DNA from: Actinomycetota bacterium
GTDB lineage: Bacteria; Actinomycetota; Actinomycetes; S36-B12
Length of the DNA: 64,000 nt
Direction of reading: 5' to 3'
NCBI GenBank assembly: GCA_947449035.1
Contig: CANFQC010000008.1
Coordinates: 1 to 64,000 of the forward strand
Shown: piece by piece, positions 50,376-60,181 of the stretch
Layout: each line of letters starts with the position of its first letter
Numbering within the stretch: the stretch's first letter is position 1
Position numbers and translations under genes: made by a program
Notes under the pieces: generated by a model
What the model was told of the DNA's origin: nothing
The model's input: only the letters and a program-made list of their open reading frames with translations
The model's database searches: none

Positions 50376-50824
50376 GCCTTCTTGCGGCAGAACGCGGCGG
50401 TGGCGGGAGCGAAGGCCAATACCAAGATCGCGATGTCGTAGATCGTCAGCATGAGGCCGGCGAACCAACGGCCCTGGATCACCCAGGTGATGTCGGTAAT
50501 TGTGCCGAAGGCGACCAGGACGATGAGCACAATTCGCGCCCAGTTCTTCTGGCGAGCGATGTAGATCGCGAGCACGATGTGAACCACTGCGGCGATGAAC
50601 GAGATGATCGCGAGCGTCAGCACCATCGACTGAGCCTGCTCCGCATAACCAGCAGCTACACCTGCGTCGACGAGTTCGGCCTTGATGGCGGCTTGGTCGG
50701 TCTTGTCCCCGATGATCGCGGCGGCGATGAACTGCTCGGCGGCGATGATGAAGGTGAAGGCTGCTCCAATGTAGACAAGCAGCAGCAGGGAAAAGACAGA
50801 CGAGGGCTTCGTGGTGGTGGTCAT
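50372..50824 (-). CDS. predicted 4-TM membrane protein
   Basis: MTTTTKPSSVFSLLLLVYIGAAFTF...; SD GGAAG upstream. Confidence 0.75.
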   Translation of the reverse strand: MTTTTKPSSVFSLLLLVYIGAAFTFIIAAEQFIAAAIIGDKTDQAAIKAELVDAGVAAGYAEQAQSMVLTLAIISFIAAVVHIVLAIYIARQKNWARIVLIVLVAFGTITDITWVIQGRWFAGLMLTIYDIAILVLAFAPATAAFCRKKA

Positions 50825-50962
50825 GGCTTCCTTTCGGGATTGACGAAAGGGTAATGGCCGTCCACGGGCGGCCTCCGTCACGGGAGACCAGGTCGCGACG
50901 CACTGAAAGAAATCCGCAATTCTTCAGAGGGACTCCAGGGGCGCTGCCTCTAGGCTGAACGC

Positions 50963-51679
50963 ATGTCGCGGCCCTACGTGGAACTCGCCCCGGGGGTGTA
51001 CCGCATCCCGCATATCGGTGACTTCCTGAACAGCTTCATCGTGACTGAGTCCGATGGGTCCGTGACCTTGATCGACTGCGGCCTGAAGGGTGGACCGAAA
51101 AAGATCCTTCGGGCTCTCGAGGATCTCGGCCGGCATCCGAATGATGTGCAGCGCATCGTGTTGACCCATGCGCATTCGGACCATGCCGGGGGAGCAGCGC
51201 AGCTCGTACGCGCGAGCGGAGTCTTAGGCGCTGAGGCGCACGCGGATGATCATCCGTTTCTCAGTACCGGGACGGCGCCGCCGATAAATGCAGGGCCTAC
51301 GGCAGGTCGCATCCTCAATCGACTCCAGGACAGCACCTTCGAACCTGTGCCCCTGGCAGGAGCACTCTCCGATGGCGAGATTCTCGACGTCGCTGGCGGC
51401 ATGCAGGTCGTGCACACGCCCGGCCACACGCCCGGTCATATATCTCTTTTGATTCCGGGCAAAGAGCTGCTACTCACCGGTGACTGCATCATGAATCCGC
51501 TTGGCCGGCGCATTTATCCGTTTGGGGTCTACTGCGTCTCACCAAAGCAGAACGCCGCATCAGCGTCACTCCTTGGCGAACTTGAATACTCGCTAGCGGC
51601 CTTCACTCATGGCACTGAGATCCGTGAGAACCCGCGTGAGCGCATCCGCTCCTTCCTTACCCGCAAGGGCGCGCTCTAG
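50963..51679 (+). CDS. MBL-fold metallohydrolase
   Basis: VLTHAHSDHAGG, HTPGHTPGHISLL. Confidence 0.93.
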   Translation: MSRPYVELAPGVYRIPHIGDFLNSFIVTESDGSVTLIDCGLKGGPKKILRALEDLGRHPNDVQRIVLTHAHSDHAGGAAQLVRASGVLGAEAHADDHPFLSTGTAPPINAGPTAGRILNRLQDSTFEPVPLAGALSDGEILDVAGGMQVVHTPGHTPGHISLLIPGKELLLTGDCIMNPLGRRIYPFGVYCVSPKQNAASASLLGELEYSLAAFTHGTEIRENPRERIRSFLTRKGAL

Positions 51680-51681
51680 TC

Positions 51682-52578
51682 ATGTCCTCGGCAGTGATCA
51701 TCGCGAATCCAAAGGCGGGCGGCGGCAAGGCCCGAGGCATCGCCGAGAGTTCTGCGCGAACGCTCAATGATTTGGGTATCGATACCCGGCTCGTACTTCC
51801 CGCGACTCTCGAGGCAATGCGAACGGAGGTAACGGAAGCGTGCGAACGTCGGTCTGCTGCCGTGATTGCCTGCGGTGGAGACGGAACGGTTCACCAAGTG
51901 CTGCAGGGAGCGGCTGAGTATGGGTTGACCATGTCGGTCATTCCTGCAGGCACGGGCAATGACATCGCTCGGTCGCTAGGTATCAAGGCGAAGGAACGCA
52001 GCGTATGGCTTCGCCACCTCGCTAATCTCGTCCGATCAGGTGCTGAGTCGCGAGTCGATCTCTCACTCATCACTCATAGCGATCGCCGCATCTGGTCGCT
52101 GGGAGTTATCTCGGCCGGTTTCGACTCAGCGGTCAATGAGCGTGCCGATCGACTCACTCGACTCAGCGGTACGCCCCGCTACGTCGCGGCACTGCTGGCT
52201 GAACTGAGTGCATTCCGCATGCACGACTACGACGTCACGATTGACGGCGAGGAAATGTCGGGTCGAGCCTTGCTTATCGCGGTCGGTAATGGAGAAAGTT
52301 ACGGCGGAGGTATGCGCATCTGTCCGTCGGCCGACATGAGCGACGGGTTGCTTGATGTCACGTGGATCGACACAGCGCCGAGGCGCACTGTGCTCCGAGT
52401 ATTCCCGCGCATCTTTACTGGACGTCACGTGGACCATCCGCTGGTGCATACCTTCAGGGGAAGAGAGATCGCTATCTCCTCCAAGGGCTCCGTGCTCTAC
52501 GCCGACGGTGAGCGCATCGGCGAGCCTCCTGTGCGAATTCATGTAGTTCCAGGTGCACTGAGCGTGCTGCGCCCCTGA
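51682..52578 (+). CDS. diacylglycerol kinase-family lipid kinase
   Basis: IIANPKAGGGKARG, IACGGDGTVHQVL, IPAGTGNDIARSLG. Confidence 0.95.
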   Translation: MSSAVIIANPKAGGGKARGIAESSARTLNDLGIDTRLVLPATLEAMRTEVTEACERRSAAVIACGGDGTVHQVLQGAAEYGLTMSVIPAGTGNDIARSLGIKAKERSVWLRHLANLVRSGAESRVDLSLITHSDRRIWSLGVISAGFDSAVNERADRLTRLSGTPRYVAALLAELSAFRMHDYDVTIDGEEMSGRALLIAVGNGESYGGGMRICPSADMSDGLLDVTWIDTAPRRTVLRVFPRIFTGRHVDHPLVHTFRGREIAISSKGSVLYADGERIGEPPVRIHVVPGALSVLRP

Positions 52579-52622
52579 GATGCGCTTTGCCTGACAGCAG
52601 CCGAATCGGCGGGTAATCTCCC

Positions 52623-53765
52623 GTGCCCGTGGGAGGTTGGCACCCGGTTCGGGCTTTCGCGCAGGCAGGCGCGTTGGCCTCAGTCGTGTTGGCCGCGCAT
52701 ACCGCAGTCAATCTCCGCCGGATTCCGAGGCTATCTAGTGAACCTAACCTGGATCTCTCCGAACGCGTCTCAGTGCTCATCCCGGCACGCAATGAAGTGC
52801 ATCGCCTGGGGCCGGTGCTTACCTCGGTGATGCATCAGGTCGGCGTCCCCGACCTCGAAATCATCGTGCTGGACGATGGATCGTCCGACGACACCGCGAC
52901 CCTGGCACGCATGGTCGCGGGCGGCGATGCGCGAGTGCAGGTGGTGTCGGTCGCGGATGAGCCACTACCCGAGGGGTGGCTCGGCAAGCCCTTTGCCTGC
53001 CATCGATTGAGCGAGCTCGCCACCGGCTCGGTACTGGTGTTCCTCGACGCCGATGTTCTTCTCTCCCCGTGGGCGATCAACCAGGCGGTCACCTTCATGC
53101 GCCGCGAAGATCTGGCGCTGGTCTCGCCTTACCCGCGTCAGGTAGCCGAGACGACCGCAGAGCGAGTGACTCAGCCGCTGGTGAACTGGTCATGGATGAC
53201 AACTCTTCCCATGGGACTCGCTCGAAGCGGAAGCCCGGCATTTTGCGCAGCGATTGGGCAGTTTCTCGTGGTCGATGCAAGCGCCTATCGAGCATCAGGT
53301 GGTCACGAATCAGTGCGCGAATACGTGGTCGAGGATGTCGAGGTTCTGCGCTCGATGAAGCGAGCCGGATTTCGTGGCCTTCCACTCAATGGGAGTGGTG
53401 TTGCCTCGTGCAGGATGTACGACGGTGCGGCTGAGGTGTTCGAGGGCTATACGAAGTCTCTCTGGTCCGTCTTCGGGTCCCTGCCCGGCGCGGTGGGTGG
53501 GGTTAGCGCTATGGCACTGATCTATGTGGTGCCCGCTGCTGTCCTGATCACCTCGCGAGACCACACCGCTCGGCGCTGGGGAGCACTCGGTTACGTCTCG
53601 GGAGTCGCGAGCAGGGCGCTGACTGCGTCAGCCACTGGTGAGCGCCTCATGCCCGATGTTCTTGCGCAGCCTGTTTCAATCGGAGCATTCGCCGGCATGA
53701 CGTTGGCATCGATTATCCGTCGCAGGCGCGGATCGCTCTCCTGGAAAGGTCGGGCCCTGAGGTGA
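52623..53765 (+). CDS. glycosyltransferase family 2 (CrtQ-like membrane GT)
   Basis: VSVLIPARNEVHRLGPVL, IIVLDDGSSDDT, FLDADVLLSP, VVEDVEVLRSMKRAG, C-terminal TM helices. Confidence 0.88.
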   Translation: MPVGGWHPVRAFAQAGALASVVLAAHTAVNLRRIPRLSSEPNLDLSERVSVLIPARNEVHRLGPVLTSVMHQVGVPDLEIIVLDDGSSDDTATLARMVAGGDARVQVVSVADEPLPEGWLGKPFACHRLSELATGSVLVFLDADVLLSPWAINQAVTFMRREDLALVSPYPRQVAETTAERVTQPLVNWSWMTTLPMGLARSGSPAFCAAIGQFLVVDASAYRASGGHESVREYVVEDVEVLRSMKRAGFRGLPLNGSGVASCRMYDGAAEVFEGYTKSLWSVFGSLPGAVGGVSAMALIYVVPAAVLITSRDHTARRWGALGYVSGVASRALTASATGERLMPDVLAQPVSIGAFAGMTLASIIRRRRGSLSWKGRALR

Positions 53766-53816
53766 TCGCTCGCCCCCGACTAGGGTTACGGGAATTGCGC
53801 AACTTAAGGGGCAGCG

Positions 53817-54590
53817 ATGCGTGGGTTTGAGTTCGAGGGCAAGGTCGGCCTGATCACAGGTGCAAACCGAGGCATCGGTGCGTGCTTCGTTGACGCACTG
53901 ATGGATGCGGGCGCCTCGAAAGTGTTTGCCTGCGCACGAAAGCGTGACAGTCTCGACTGGGCAGTGGAAAAGTACGGATCCCGACTAGTGCCACTGCAGC
54001 TCGACGTCGCGGAGCCGAGTCAGATAGATGAAGTCATTTCGCGGGTGAGCGACGTCGATCTACTGATCTCCAATGCGGGTCGCGGGGGTAGCGGAAGCGT
54101 CCACGAGCTAGACGATGCTGTTGTGCGCAAACTCTTCGAGGTGCACGTGTTCGGGCCTCGGCTACTGATTACGGGATTACTGCCCGGCATCATCGAACGG
54201 CAGGGCGGCATCATCCTTGTTCAGTCCACTGCCGCGCTAGCCATGTCGCGCGGCGGACCGATGTACAGCGCAAGTAAGTCCGCAGCGACCTTCATGGGAA
54301 TGGGGCTTCGCGAAGATCTGCGCAAGGTCGGCGTGAAGGTCTCGAATGTGCACCCCGGTTTCACGAACACGGACATCATCGCCACCTACGAGATTGCCAA
54401 GGCTGAACCGCCTGACGTGGTCAATGTCGCGCTCGAAGGTTGGGCGAACGATGAGGCACACGTCTTCACTGATCTTTACTCGCAGATGGTGCATGAACAG
54501 GTTGTCGCAGAAATGAATGAGCTGCTCTTTGACCCAGTGGTTGCCGGAACTGATCTCATCGCGGAGTACCGACGTCGTACTGAAAGCTGA
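53817..54590 (+). CDS. short-chain dehydrogenase/reductase
   Basis: GLITGANRGIGACFVDALMDAGA, SNAGRGG, YSASKSA. Confidence 0.94.
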   Translation: MRGFEFEGKVGLITGANRGIGACFVDALMDAGASKVFACARKRDSLDWAVEKYGSRLVPLQLDVAEPSQIDEVISRVSDVDLLISNAGRGGSGSVHELDDAVVRKLFEVHVFGPRLLITGLLPGIIERQGGIILVQSTAALAMSRGGPMYSASKSAATFMGMGLREDLRKVGVKVSNVHPGFTNTDIIATYEIAKAEPPDVVNVALEGWANDEAHVFTDLYSQMVHEQVVAEMNELLFDPVVAGTDLIAEYRRRTES

Positions 54591-54836
54591 ACATCGTCAG
54601 GGGAAACGAGAGCGCTTTGTGTGCACAGAATGTAAGGCGTACGAGAGTATCGGCTTGAAACGTCCTCGTGAGTGCGCCGAAGGTCCGTACTCTCACTCGG
54701 CAAACGTCCCATTTGCGGTTATGTCATCCAATGTCTGGTCCAACGCCGTTCTCGACCCTTTGTCCGAGCAATAAGGGGCTATGGTGAAAAGAACGGCGCA
54801 CGAATCCAGGCTGTTCTGATTAACCAAGGGGGAGTC

Positions 54837-55733
54837 GTGAGCGATTTTCGTACACACTCGAGCGACCGACAGGATCAAGCGCGAGATCAAGCGTTAGAGA
54901 GCGTGACCTGGAATGCCTTCCTTCATAAGCCGAGTGCCGAAGTTCTGCTTGAAGTCATCGAGTTCCTCGGCGGAACGCCGAATCCCCATTCCCTCTGCCG
55001 TCACCTGACCTTGAATGTGGCGGCAGAGACCCGACCGATTGGCGCGCTCATAACCGTGCTCGAGTCCAACGGCACCCTTCGGATCGCCGGAGCCTTCGGT
55101 CTTGATGAGGCAAGCCTTGCAGCCCGAGCTGATCAGAGTGCTGCTGATGAGACGCCATTGGCTGAGGCAATTCGATCGGGTCAGCCGATGTTTCATGCGA
55201 GTGCTGAAGGTATTCGCGAATTGTTTCCGGAGTTCGCGAGCCTCGACACGACCATCATGCCGACTGCAATCTGGCCGATCGCTTCACGCGGCGAACGAAT
55301 CGGCGCAATTCAGCTCTTCTTCGATGAGCACTCTTCACAGTCACCACTTACAGCTGACTTCGAGGCCGTCGTGGCGCTCATCGCACTTTATGTGCGGCTG
55401 CAGCTTTCATTCGGAATGAGCAACACCAGGTGGTCGACGGTGGATCGACGCCAGCCGACCAGCGTGTCGGCGGCAGCAGGTGATCGTCGCCGTCCATCCG
55501 GCATTGCTGAGCTGACTGCGCGGCAGTCATCAGTGCTCGATCACATCTGCGCCGGGCGCACGAATGCTCAGATCGCTCACGTTGTTGGGTTCAGTGAATC
55601 GACCGTGCGTCAGGAGACCATGGCGATTTATCGGACACTTGGTGTCGATGGCCGAGGTCAGGCCGCAGCAATGGCGCGCGCCCATCATGCGGATGCTGTT
55701 CAGGCTGCACTTTCCGCAGTTCCATCTGCCTGA
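54837..55733 (+). CDS. GAF-like sensor with C-terminal LuxR-type HTH
   Basis: LTARQSSVLDHICAGRTNAQIAHVVGFSESTVRQETMAIYRTLGV; GTG start with AGGGGGAG SD. Confidence 0.85.
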   Translation: MSDFRTHSSDRQDQARDQALESVTWNAFLHKPSAEVLLEVIEFLGGTPNPHSLCRHLTLNVAAETRPIGALITVLESNGTLRIAGAFGLDEASLAARADQSAADETPLAEAIRSGQPMFHASAEGIRELFPEFASLDTTIMPTAIWPIASRGERIGAIQLFFDEHSSQSPLTADFEAVVALIALYVRLQLSFGMSNTRWSTVDRRQPTSVSAAAGDRRRPSGIAELTARQSSVLDHICAGRTNAQIAHVVGFSESTVRQETMAIYRTLGVDGRGQAAAMARAHHADAVQAALSAVPSA

Positions 55734-55760
55734 ACTTTCATCTCGGGCTACGCCGAGGCG

Positions 55761-56474
55761 CTACATCTGCTCCGCAGTTATCTGACGGCTCACAACTTCA
55801 TGGGCAATCGTTCGAACGAATGCCTGCTTTGTGCGCGCGTAAGCACTCATCAACTCGAACGCTGCTTCCAGGGTGATACCGGCTTGAACCGCCAGCATTC
55901 CCTTGGCCTGCTCGATCGCGATGCGGCCATGGATTGCGGTCTCCACTTCCTCGGCGAGATCGCGAGGGTTCACCGGCGCAGCCTGCTGTGCCAGGCCAAC
56001 CGCTGCGAGGTTAGCCAGAGCTTGCGCGGCGTGCAGGTCGCTCGAGGTGACCTCGTGGGGCGATCCCCCAAAGACGTTCAGCGAGCCGAGCCCATGTCCT
56101 CGAAAGCGCAGCGGCACTGCACAGGCAGATGCATAGCCGAGCTCAAGTGCGCGTCGGGTGAAATCGGGCCAAGCGGCCTGAGCGGACAAATCTGAGGCGT
56201 TGATTGCCTGACCTGTCACCCAACTGTCGTAACAGGGACCTTGGCGACGTTGGAGTTCGAATACCTCGAGCACGTGGGTGTCTTCATCTGACGCAGCGAC
56301 GACCTGCAGTTCTCCACTGCGGTCGACAACCATCACGCCTGCTGCAGCCGCGTCAAGGGCGTCCACCGTGGAACGGGCGAGGGAGTGTGCGAGATCGATG
56401 AAGTCGAAATCCGTGACGAGGGCTTCGGCCAAGGTCGCCAAGGCGGCCGGCAGCTCGGTGCGGGGATCAGACAT
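55761..56474 (-). CDS. GAF-ANTAR domain putative transcription antiterminator
   Basis: GAF core; ANTAR AIHGRIAIEQAKGMLAVQAGITLEAAFELMSAYARTKQ. Confidence 0.92.
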   Translation of the reverse strand: MSDPRTELPAALATLAEALVTDFDFIDLAHSLARSTVDALDAAAAGVMVVDRSGELQVVAASDEDTHVLEVFELQRRQGPCYDSWVTGQAINASDLSAQAAWPDFTRRALELGYASACAVPLRFRGHGLGSLNVFGGSPHEVTSSDLHAAQALANLAAVGLAQQAAPVNPRDLAEEVETAIHGRIAIEQAKGMLAVQAGITLEAAFELMSAYARTKQAFVRTIAHEVVSRQITAEQM

Positions 56475-56506
56475 GGTTCCTCCGTTGGTCGTGCGAATGC
56501 ATTTCT

Positions 56507-57214
56507 CTAGTCGTCATGGCTGAACTCCACTTCACGCTCGATGACCTGGGTAGCGAGATCGACAAGCGGAAGCCCCTCGGCGTAAGCACGAGCGCGCATC
56601 CGCGCAAACGCATCGGGCATCTGGCAGCCGAGTATTTCCGCCACCATGCCGGTTGCCTGATGCACTCGAAGCCGGTCAGTTCCTGAAGCGGAGAGCAAAT
56701 CGTCGAAGTCCGCGTTCACCAGCCCTGCCTGAAGGAAGAGCACGGCATCTGTTATCAAGTCGGCGATTAGGCGGGCTGTCGCGAATGCGTCATCGCTCAA
56801 CGGGCCTGGCTGAAGTCGCACCACATGGGCTACGCCGAGTCGGATGGCACCCAATCGAAGCGGCAAGGTCGCGATGGCGGAGATTCCTGCTTGCAACACG
56901 AGAGCACCCACGACCGGCCAGGCTGCTGTGGTGCTCGTGTTGAGGTGGTCGACGATCACGAGTCGATCGGTCCGGGTTGATTCGAAGGCTGGGCCTTCGC
57001 CCAAATCGAATTCGGCCTCGGTGAGCACTCGAGCACACTCGCCGGCGCTGGCGAGAACTCCGGCGGGGATTCCTTGAGCCGTCAGCACGACTGCTGCGCC
57101 GTCACAGGGCACCTGCGCGATCGCGAGCTTGCACAGGCGCTCGAGGAGATCGCCGTGCTCAATCGAAGCGAGTTCCCGAAGGAGGTCATGACGCCGATCC
57201 GGGTCGGGGCTCAT
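56507..57214 (-). CDS. GAF-ANTAR domain putative transcription antiterminator
   Basis: FDLGEGPAFESTRTDRLVIVDHL GAF; LRVHQATGMVAEILGCQMPDAFARMRARAYAEGLPL ANTAR; start at MSPDPDRRHD. Confidence 0.9.
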   Translation of the reverse strand: MSPDPDRRHDLLRELASIEHGDLLERLCKLAIAQVPCDGAAVVLTAQGIPAGVLASAGECARVLTEAEFDLGEGPAFESTRTDRLVIVDHLNTSTTAAWPVVGALVLQAGISAIATLPLRLGAIRLGVAHVVRLQPGPLSDDAFATARLIADLITDAVLFLQAGLVNADFDDLLSASGTDRLRVHQATGMVAEILGCQMPDAFARMRARAYAEGLPLVDLATQVIEREVEFSHDD

Positions 57215-57550
57215 TCGAGATGACGAATGGTGAGGGGGCGACTCATGGCTCGAGATCTCTCGCTGGTTGTGGCCCCCATGGGTGCACGTTAGCCCCTGGT
57301 CGAGGTGCGCCGAGAGTTCCCATAGGGGTGACGCTAGGCGTCCAGTGAGCTCGATGACCTGCCCTGGTGGGTGCTGTGACCGCCGATGACCGAGTCGTGA
57401 CTGGTCATTGAGGCTGGATGTGGGGCTGAGATCGGGGTGCTTCGTACCTTCTGGCGTGTTACGACCTGGTGAATTTGCCCTCGTGAGGGGGCGCTGGGCC
57501 CTAGGTTTCATCCACTGACGATCTACGTGTCAATTCACGAGGAGCCCCGT

Positions 57551-59107
57551 ATGAGTACCGAGAGCCCGGAGTTCTCCACCGCCGATATCCGCGAACTGGG
57601 CATCACGACTGATGCCCTCGAGGAGACCAAGCATCTCCAGCGCAACTTCGGTCGCAAGGAGATCCTGTTCTTCACCATCTGCACCCTCGTGGGTGTCGAC
57701 ACCATCGGCCTGCTGGCCGGTCTCGGTGCCGAGGCATTCACCTGGAACGTCATCATCGCCGTGACCTTCTTCATCCCGAGTGCACTGCTCTTCGCTGAGC
57801 TCGGCACGGCCTTTCCGCAGGAGGGTGGCCCCTACATCTGGGCGCGACTGGCCTTCGGTCGCCTGGCTGCCACCATCAATAACGTCCTGTACTGGGTGAC
57901 CAACCCGGTCTGGTTCGGCGGAACCCTTTCGGTCGTTGCCGCTGCCACGGTCTCGGTCTTCTTCCTCAATGGCGCTGAGCTGTCGACTTTCTGGTTCTAC
58001 GCCTTCACGCTGATCTTCATCTGGGTGGGCACGTTCGCGGCGATCCTCTCGTTCAAGGTCGGCAAGTGGATCCCGATCCTCGGCGCGTACGCCCGCTTCA
58101 TCTTGCTGACCTTCTTCACCCTCTCGACCATCATCTTCGCGATCCAGAATGGCGTCCACGGCGTCGGCTTCGGTGATTTCTCGGTGACGAAGGCAGGTCT
58201 GGTCGGGCTTGCCGGTCTCATCATGTTCGGCTACGTCGGCTTCGAGCTCCCGAATACCGCCGGTGACGAAATGAAGAACCCGAAGAAGGACGTACCGTTC
58301 TCCATCGGTCGTTCGGCCATCGTTGCCATCTTGATGTACAGCATCCCGGTGCTCTGCGTCATCGTGATCCTGCCGGCTGACCAGGTCTCCGGCCTCGGTG
58401 GCTTCATCGATGCGATGAAGTCAGTGTTCACCGTGTATGGCGGTGAGATTGCTGCTGATGGCACGTCGACTCTCTCGGGTCTGGGTGCACTCTTCGGTAT
58501 TGCCTCGGCAGTCCTGTTCATCCTGTGCCTGCTCTCCAGCGGTGTCGCCTGGATCATGGGCTCCGACCGTGCCCTCGCGGTTTCGGGCTACGACGGTGCG
58601 GCACCGCGTTGGCTCGGCAAGATCTCGGAGAAGCACGGCACGCCTGTTCGGGTGAATGTGCTCTCGGGCATCCTTTCCTCCGCCGTGCTGATTGCGGCAC
58701 ATCAGATCAGCGAAGGTGACTCGGCGAAGTACTTCCTCGTGATCTTGAGCATCGCGGTATCGACGACGCTCATCTCGTACATCGCGGTGTTCCCGGCGCT
58801 ATGGCGCCTGCGCGTCACCCACCCGGATCACCCGCGCCCCTACCGTGCGCCATGGGCACCTTTCCTGTCGATCCTGCTCACCGGCTGGATCATCTTCGCC
58901 ACCATCGAGTTGCTCTTCCCCGGCCTTGGCGTGGGCTGGTTCGGTGACGACTTCCGACCCGATGGCTGGGAGGAAGCGGAGAAGTGGAAGTACACGCTCA
59001 CCGAGCTGATCCCACTGGTGGCTTTTGTGCTACTCGGCGTGATCTTCTACGCCGTAAGCGGCAAGACGCGCCGAAACCTGGCCGCGTCGAATCTCGTCGG
59101 CAAGTAG
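57551..59107 (+). CDS. APC-superfamily amino acid permease
   Basis: 12-TM, LFAELGTAFPQEGGPYIWARLAFGR, GYVGFELPNTAGDEMKNPKKDVP. Confidence 0.93.
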   Translation: MSTESPEFSTADIRELGITTDALEETKHLQRNFGRKEILFFTICTLVGVDTIGLLAGLGAEAFTWNVIIAVTFFIPSALLFAELGTAFPQEGGPYIWARLAFGRLAATINNVLYWVTNPVWFGGTLSVVAAATVSVFFLNGAELSTFWFYAFTLIFIWVGTFAAILSFKVGKWIPILGAYARFILLTFFTLSTIIFAIQNGVHGVGFGDFSVTKAGLVGLAGLIMFGYVGFELPNTAGDEMKNPKKDVPFSIGRSAIVAILMYSIPVLCVIVILPADQVSGLGGFIDAMKSVFTVYGGEIAADGTSTLSGLGALFGIASAVLFILCLLSSGVAWIMGSDRALAVSGYDGAAPRWLGKISEKHGTPVRVNVLSGILSSAVLIAAHQISEGDSAKYFLVILSIAVSTTLISYIAVFPALWRLRVTHPDHPRPYRAPWAPFLSILLTGWIIFATIELLFPGLGVGWFGDDFRPDGWEEAEKWKYTLTELIPLVAFVLLGVIFYAVSGKTRRNLAASNLVGK

Positions 59108-59133
59108 TACTTACCGCGCACACCCGTTCCATT

Positions 59134-59163
59134 GAGACCCCCTGCCCTGAGGCAGGGGGTCTC
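59134..59163. terminator. intrinsic terminator after permease
   Basis: GAGACCCCCTGCCctgaGGCAGGGGGTCTC. Confidence 0.88.
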
Positions 59164-59302
59164 GACTTTGTCAGGGGAGTGTCAGTCCTGAAATTGCCTG
59201 GCGAGTTCTGCGGCGCGGATCAAGAAAGGGGAGTAGAACAGGAAGTGACCAGGTCCACCTGGCCGTGATTCGTTCTCATCACTTGGCGTGAAGGAGCGCA
59301 AC

Positions 59303-59800
59303 ATGTCACAGCAGTCCACAGGTCCGAGCCGTTTGAGCCGCACCGCCGCAAAGAAAGTTCCCCACCGTTCATCTGATCGCCTTTTCGCGGCGAAGGCCGC
59401 TGCTAAGAAGATGTGTGAAGACCTCATTCATGACGTGCGCAGATCGGCAGTCCATGAGGCAATGCGCATCGACTTTCTTGATGCGATTGACCAGGTCCAA
59501 CACCGCCTGCACGACATCTCGCCCGATATTCCGCATGCAGCCTCGATGGTGCGTGACTTCACCAAGGAGATCTCGCATCTGCAAGTAGCGCACACCTGGG
59601 TGGCCGCAGCAGAGCGTGTGCTGGGTCGCCTTGGCGTCAATGGTCCAAAGGGAATGCGTGATTCCCTGGTCGAATCGCAGGACTCAGTCATGTGGTGCGT
59701 GCGTGCCGGTCACTGGGACGGCCAGATGACCTCAGCGGTCACCGCTCTCGAATCCTGCGTCAAGGATGCTGAAGTGCACGCCGCGCGCGTCGCCAGCTAG
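59303..59800 (+). CDS. hypothetical protein
   Basis: 165-aa ORF with AAGGAG SD. Confidence 0.7.
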   Translation: MSQQSTGPSRLSRTAAKKVPHRSSDRLFAAKAAAKKMCEDLIHDVRRSAVHEAMRIDFLDAIDQVQHRLHDISPDIPHAASMVRDFTKEISHLQVAHTWVAAAERVLGRLGVNGPKGMRDSLVESQDSVMWCVRAGHWDGQMTSAVTALESCVKDAEVHAARVAS

Positions 59801-59809
59801 CCTGCACGC

Positions 59810-60124
59810 ATGCGCTTTCGGATCCCGCTCGTCGCCTCGGCCACGCTGATCATCGGTTTTGCAGTGGCCCGGGCGACGGGTGTGGTCTGGCTAGGGGGAG
59901 TCGTGCTGGTCATCGGCGGCGCCTGGTGCGCCTGGCAGTGGTGGCGCACCCTCGGGGTTTTTCCCGCACTTCTCGGCGTGGTGATCTACTTCGCTGCATT
60001 CGTGCTGTCCCACCCCTTCGCCCACGTAGTGGGGGCATGGCCGTCCACGATCATCGTGGCGCTCGTCGCCGGGGCGCTCGCCTGCCTGATCGAGATTCGG
60101 GCCTCCCGACGACTTGATCGTTAG
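59810..60124 (+). CDS. small predicted membrane protein
   Basis: 104-aa hydrophobic ORF. Confidence 0.65.
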   Translation: MRFRIPLVASATLIIGFAVARATGVVWLGGVVLVIGGAWCAWQWWRTLGVFPALLGVVIYFAAFVLSHPFAHVVGAWPSTIIVALVAGALACLIEIRASRRLDR

Positions 60125-60181
60125 GGCGCGAACGACCAGCGTCGTCGGTGTAGCCTTCCTGCACATCGATCTGGAGGGCAC

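Noticed and set aside
57530-58159. 209-aa minus-strand ORF overlapping the permease
   Set aside because: Shadow ORF dominated by D/E/R/G; permease frame is unambiguous
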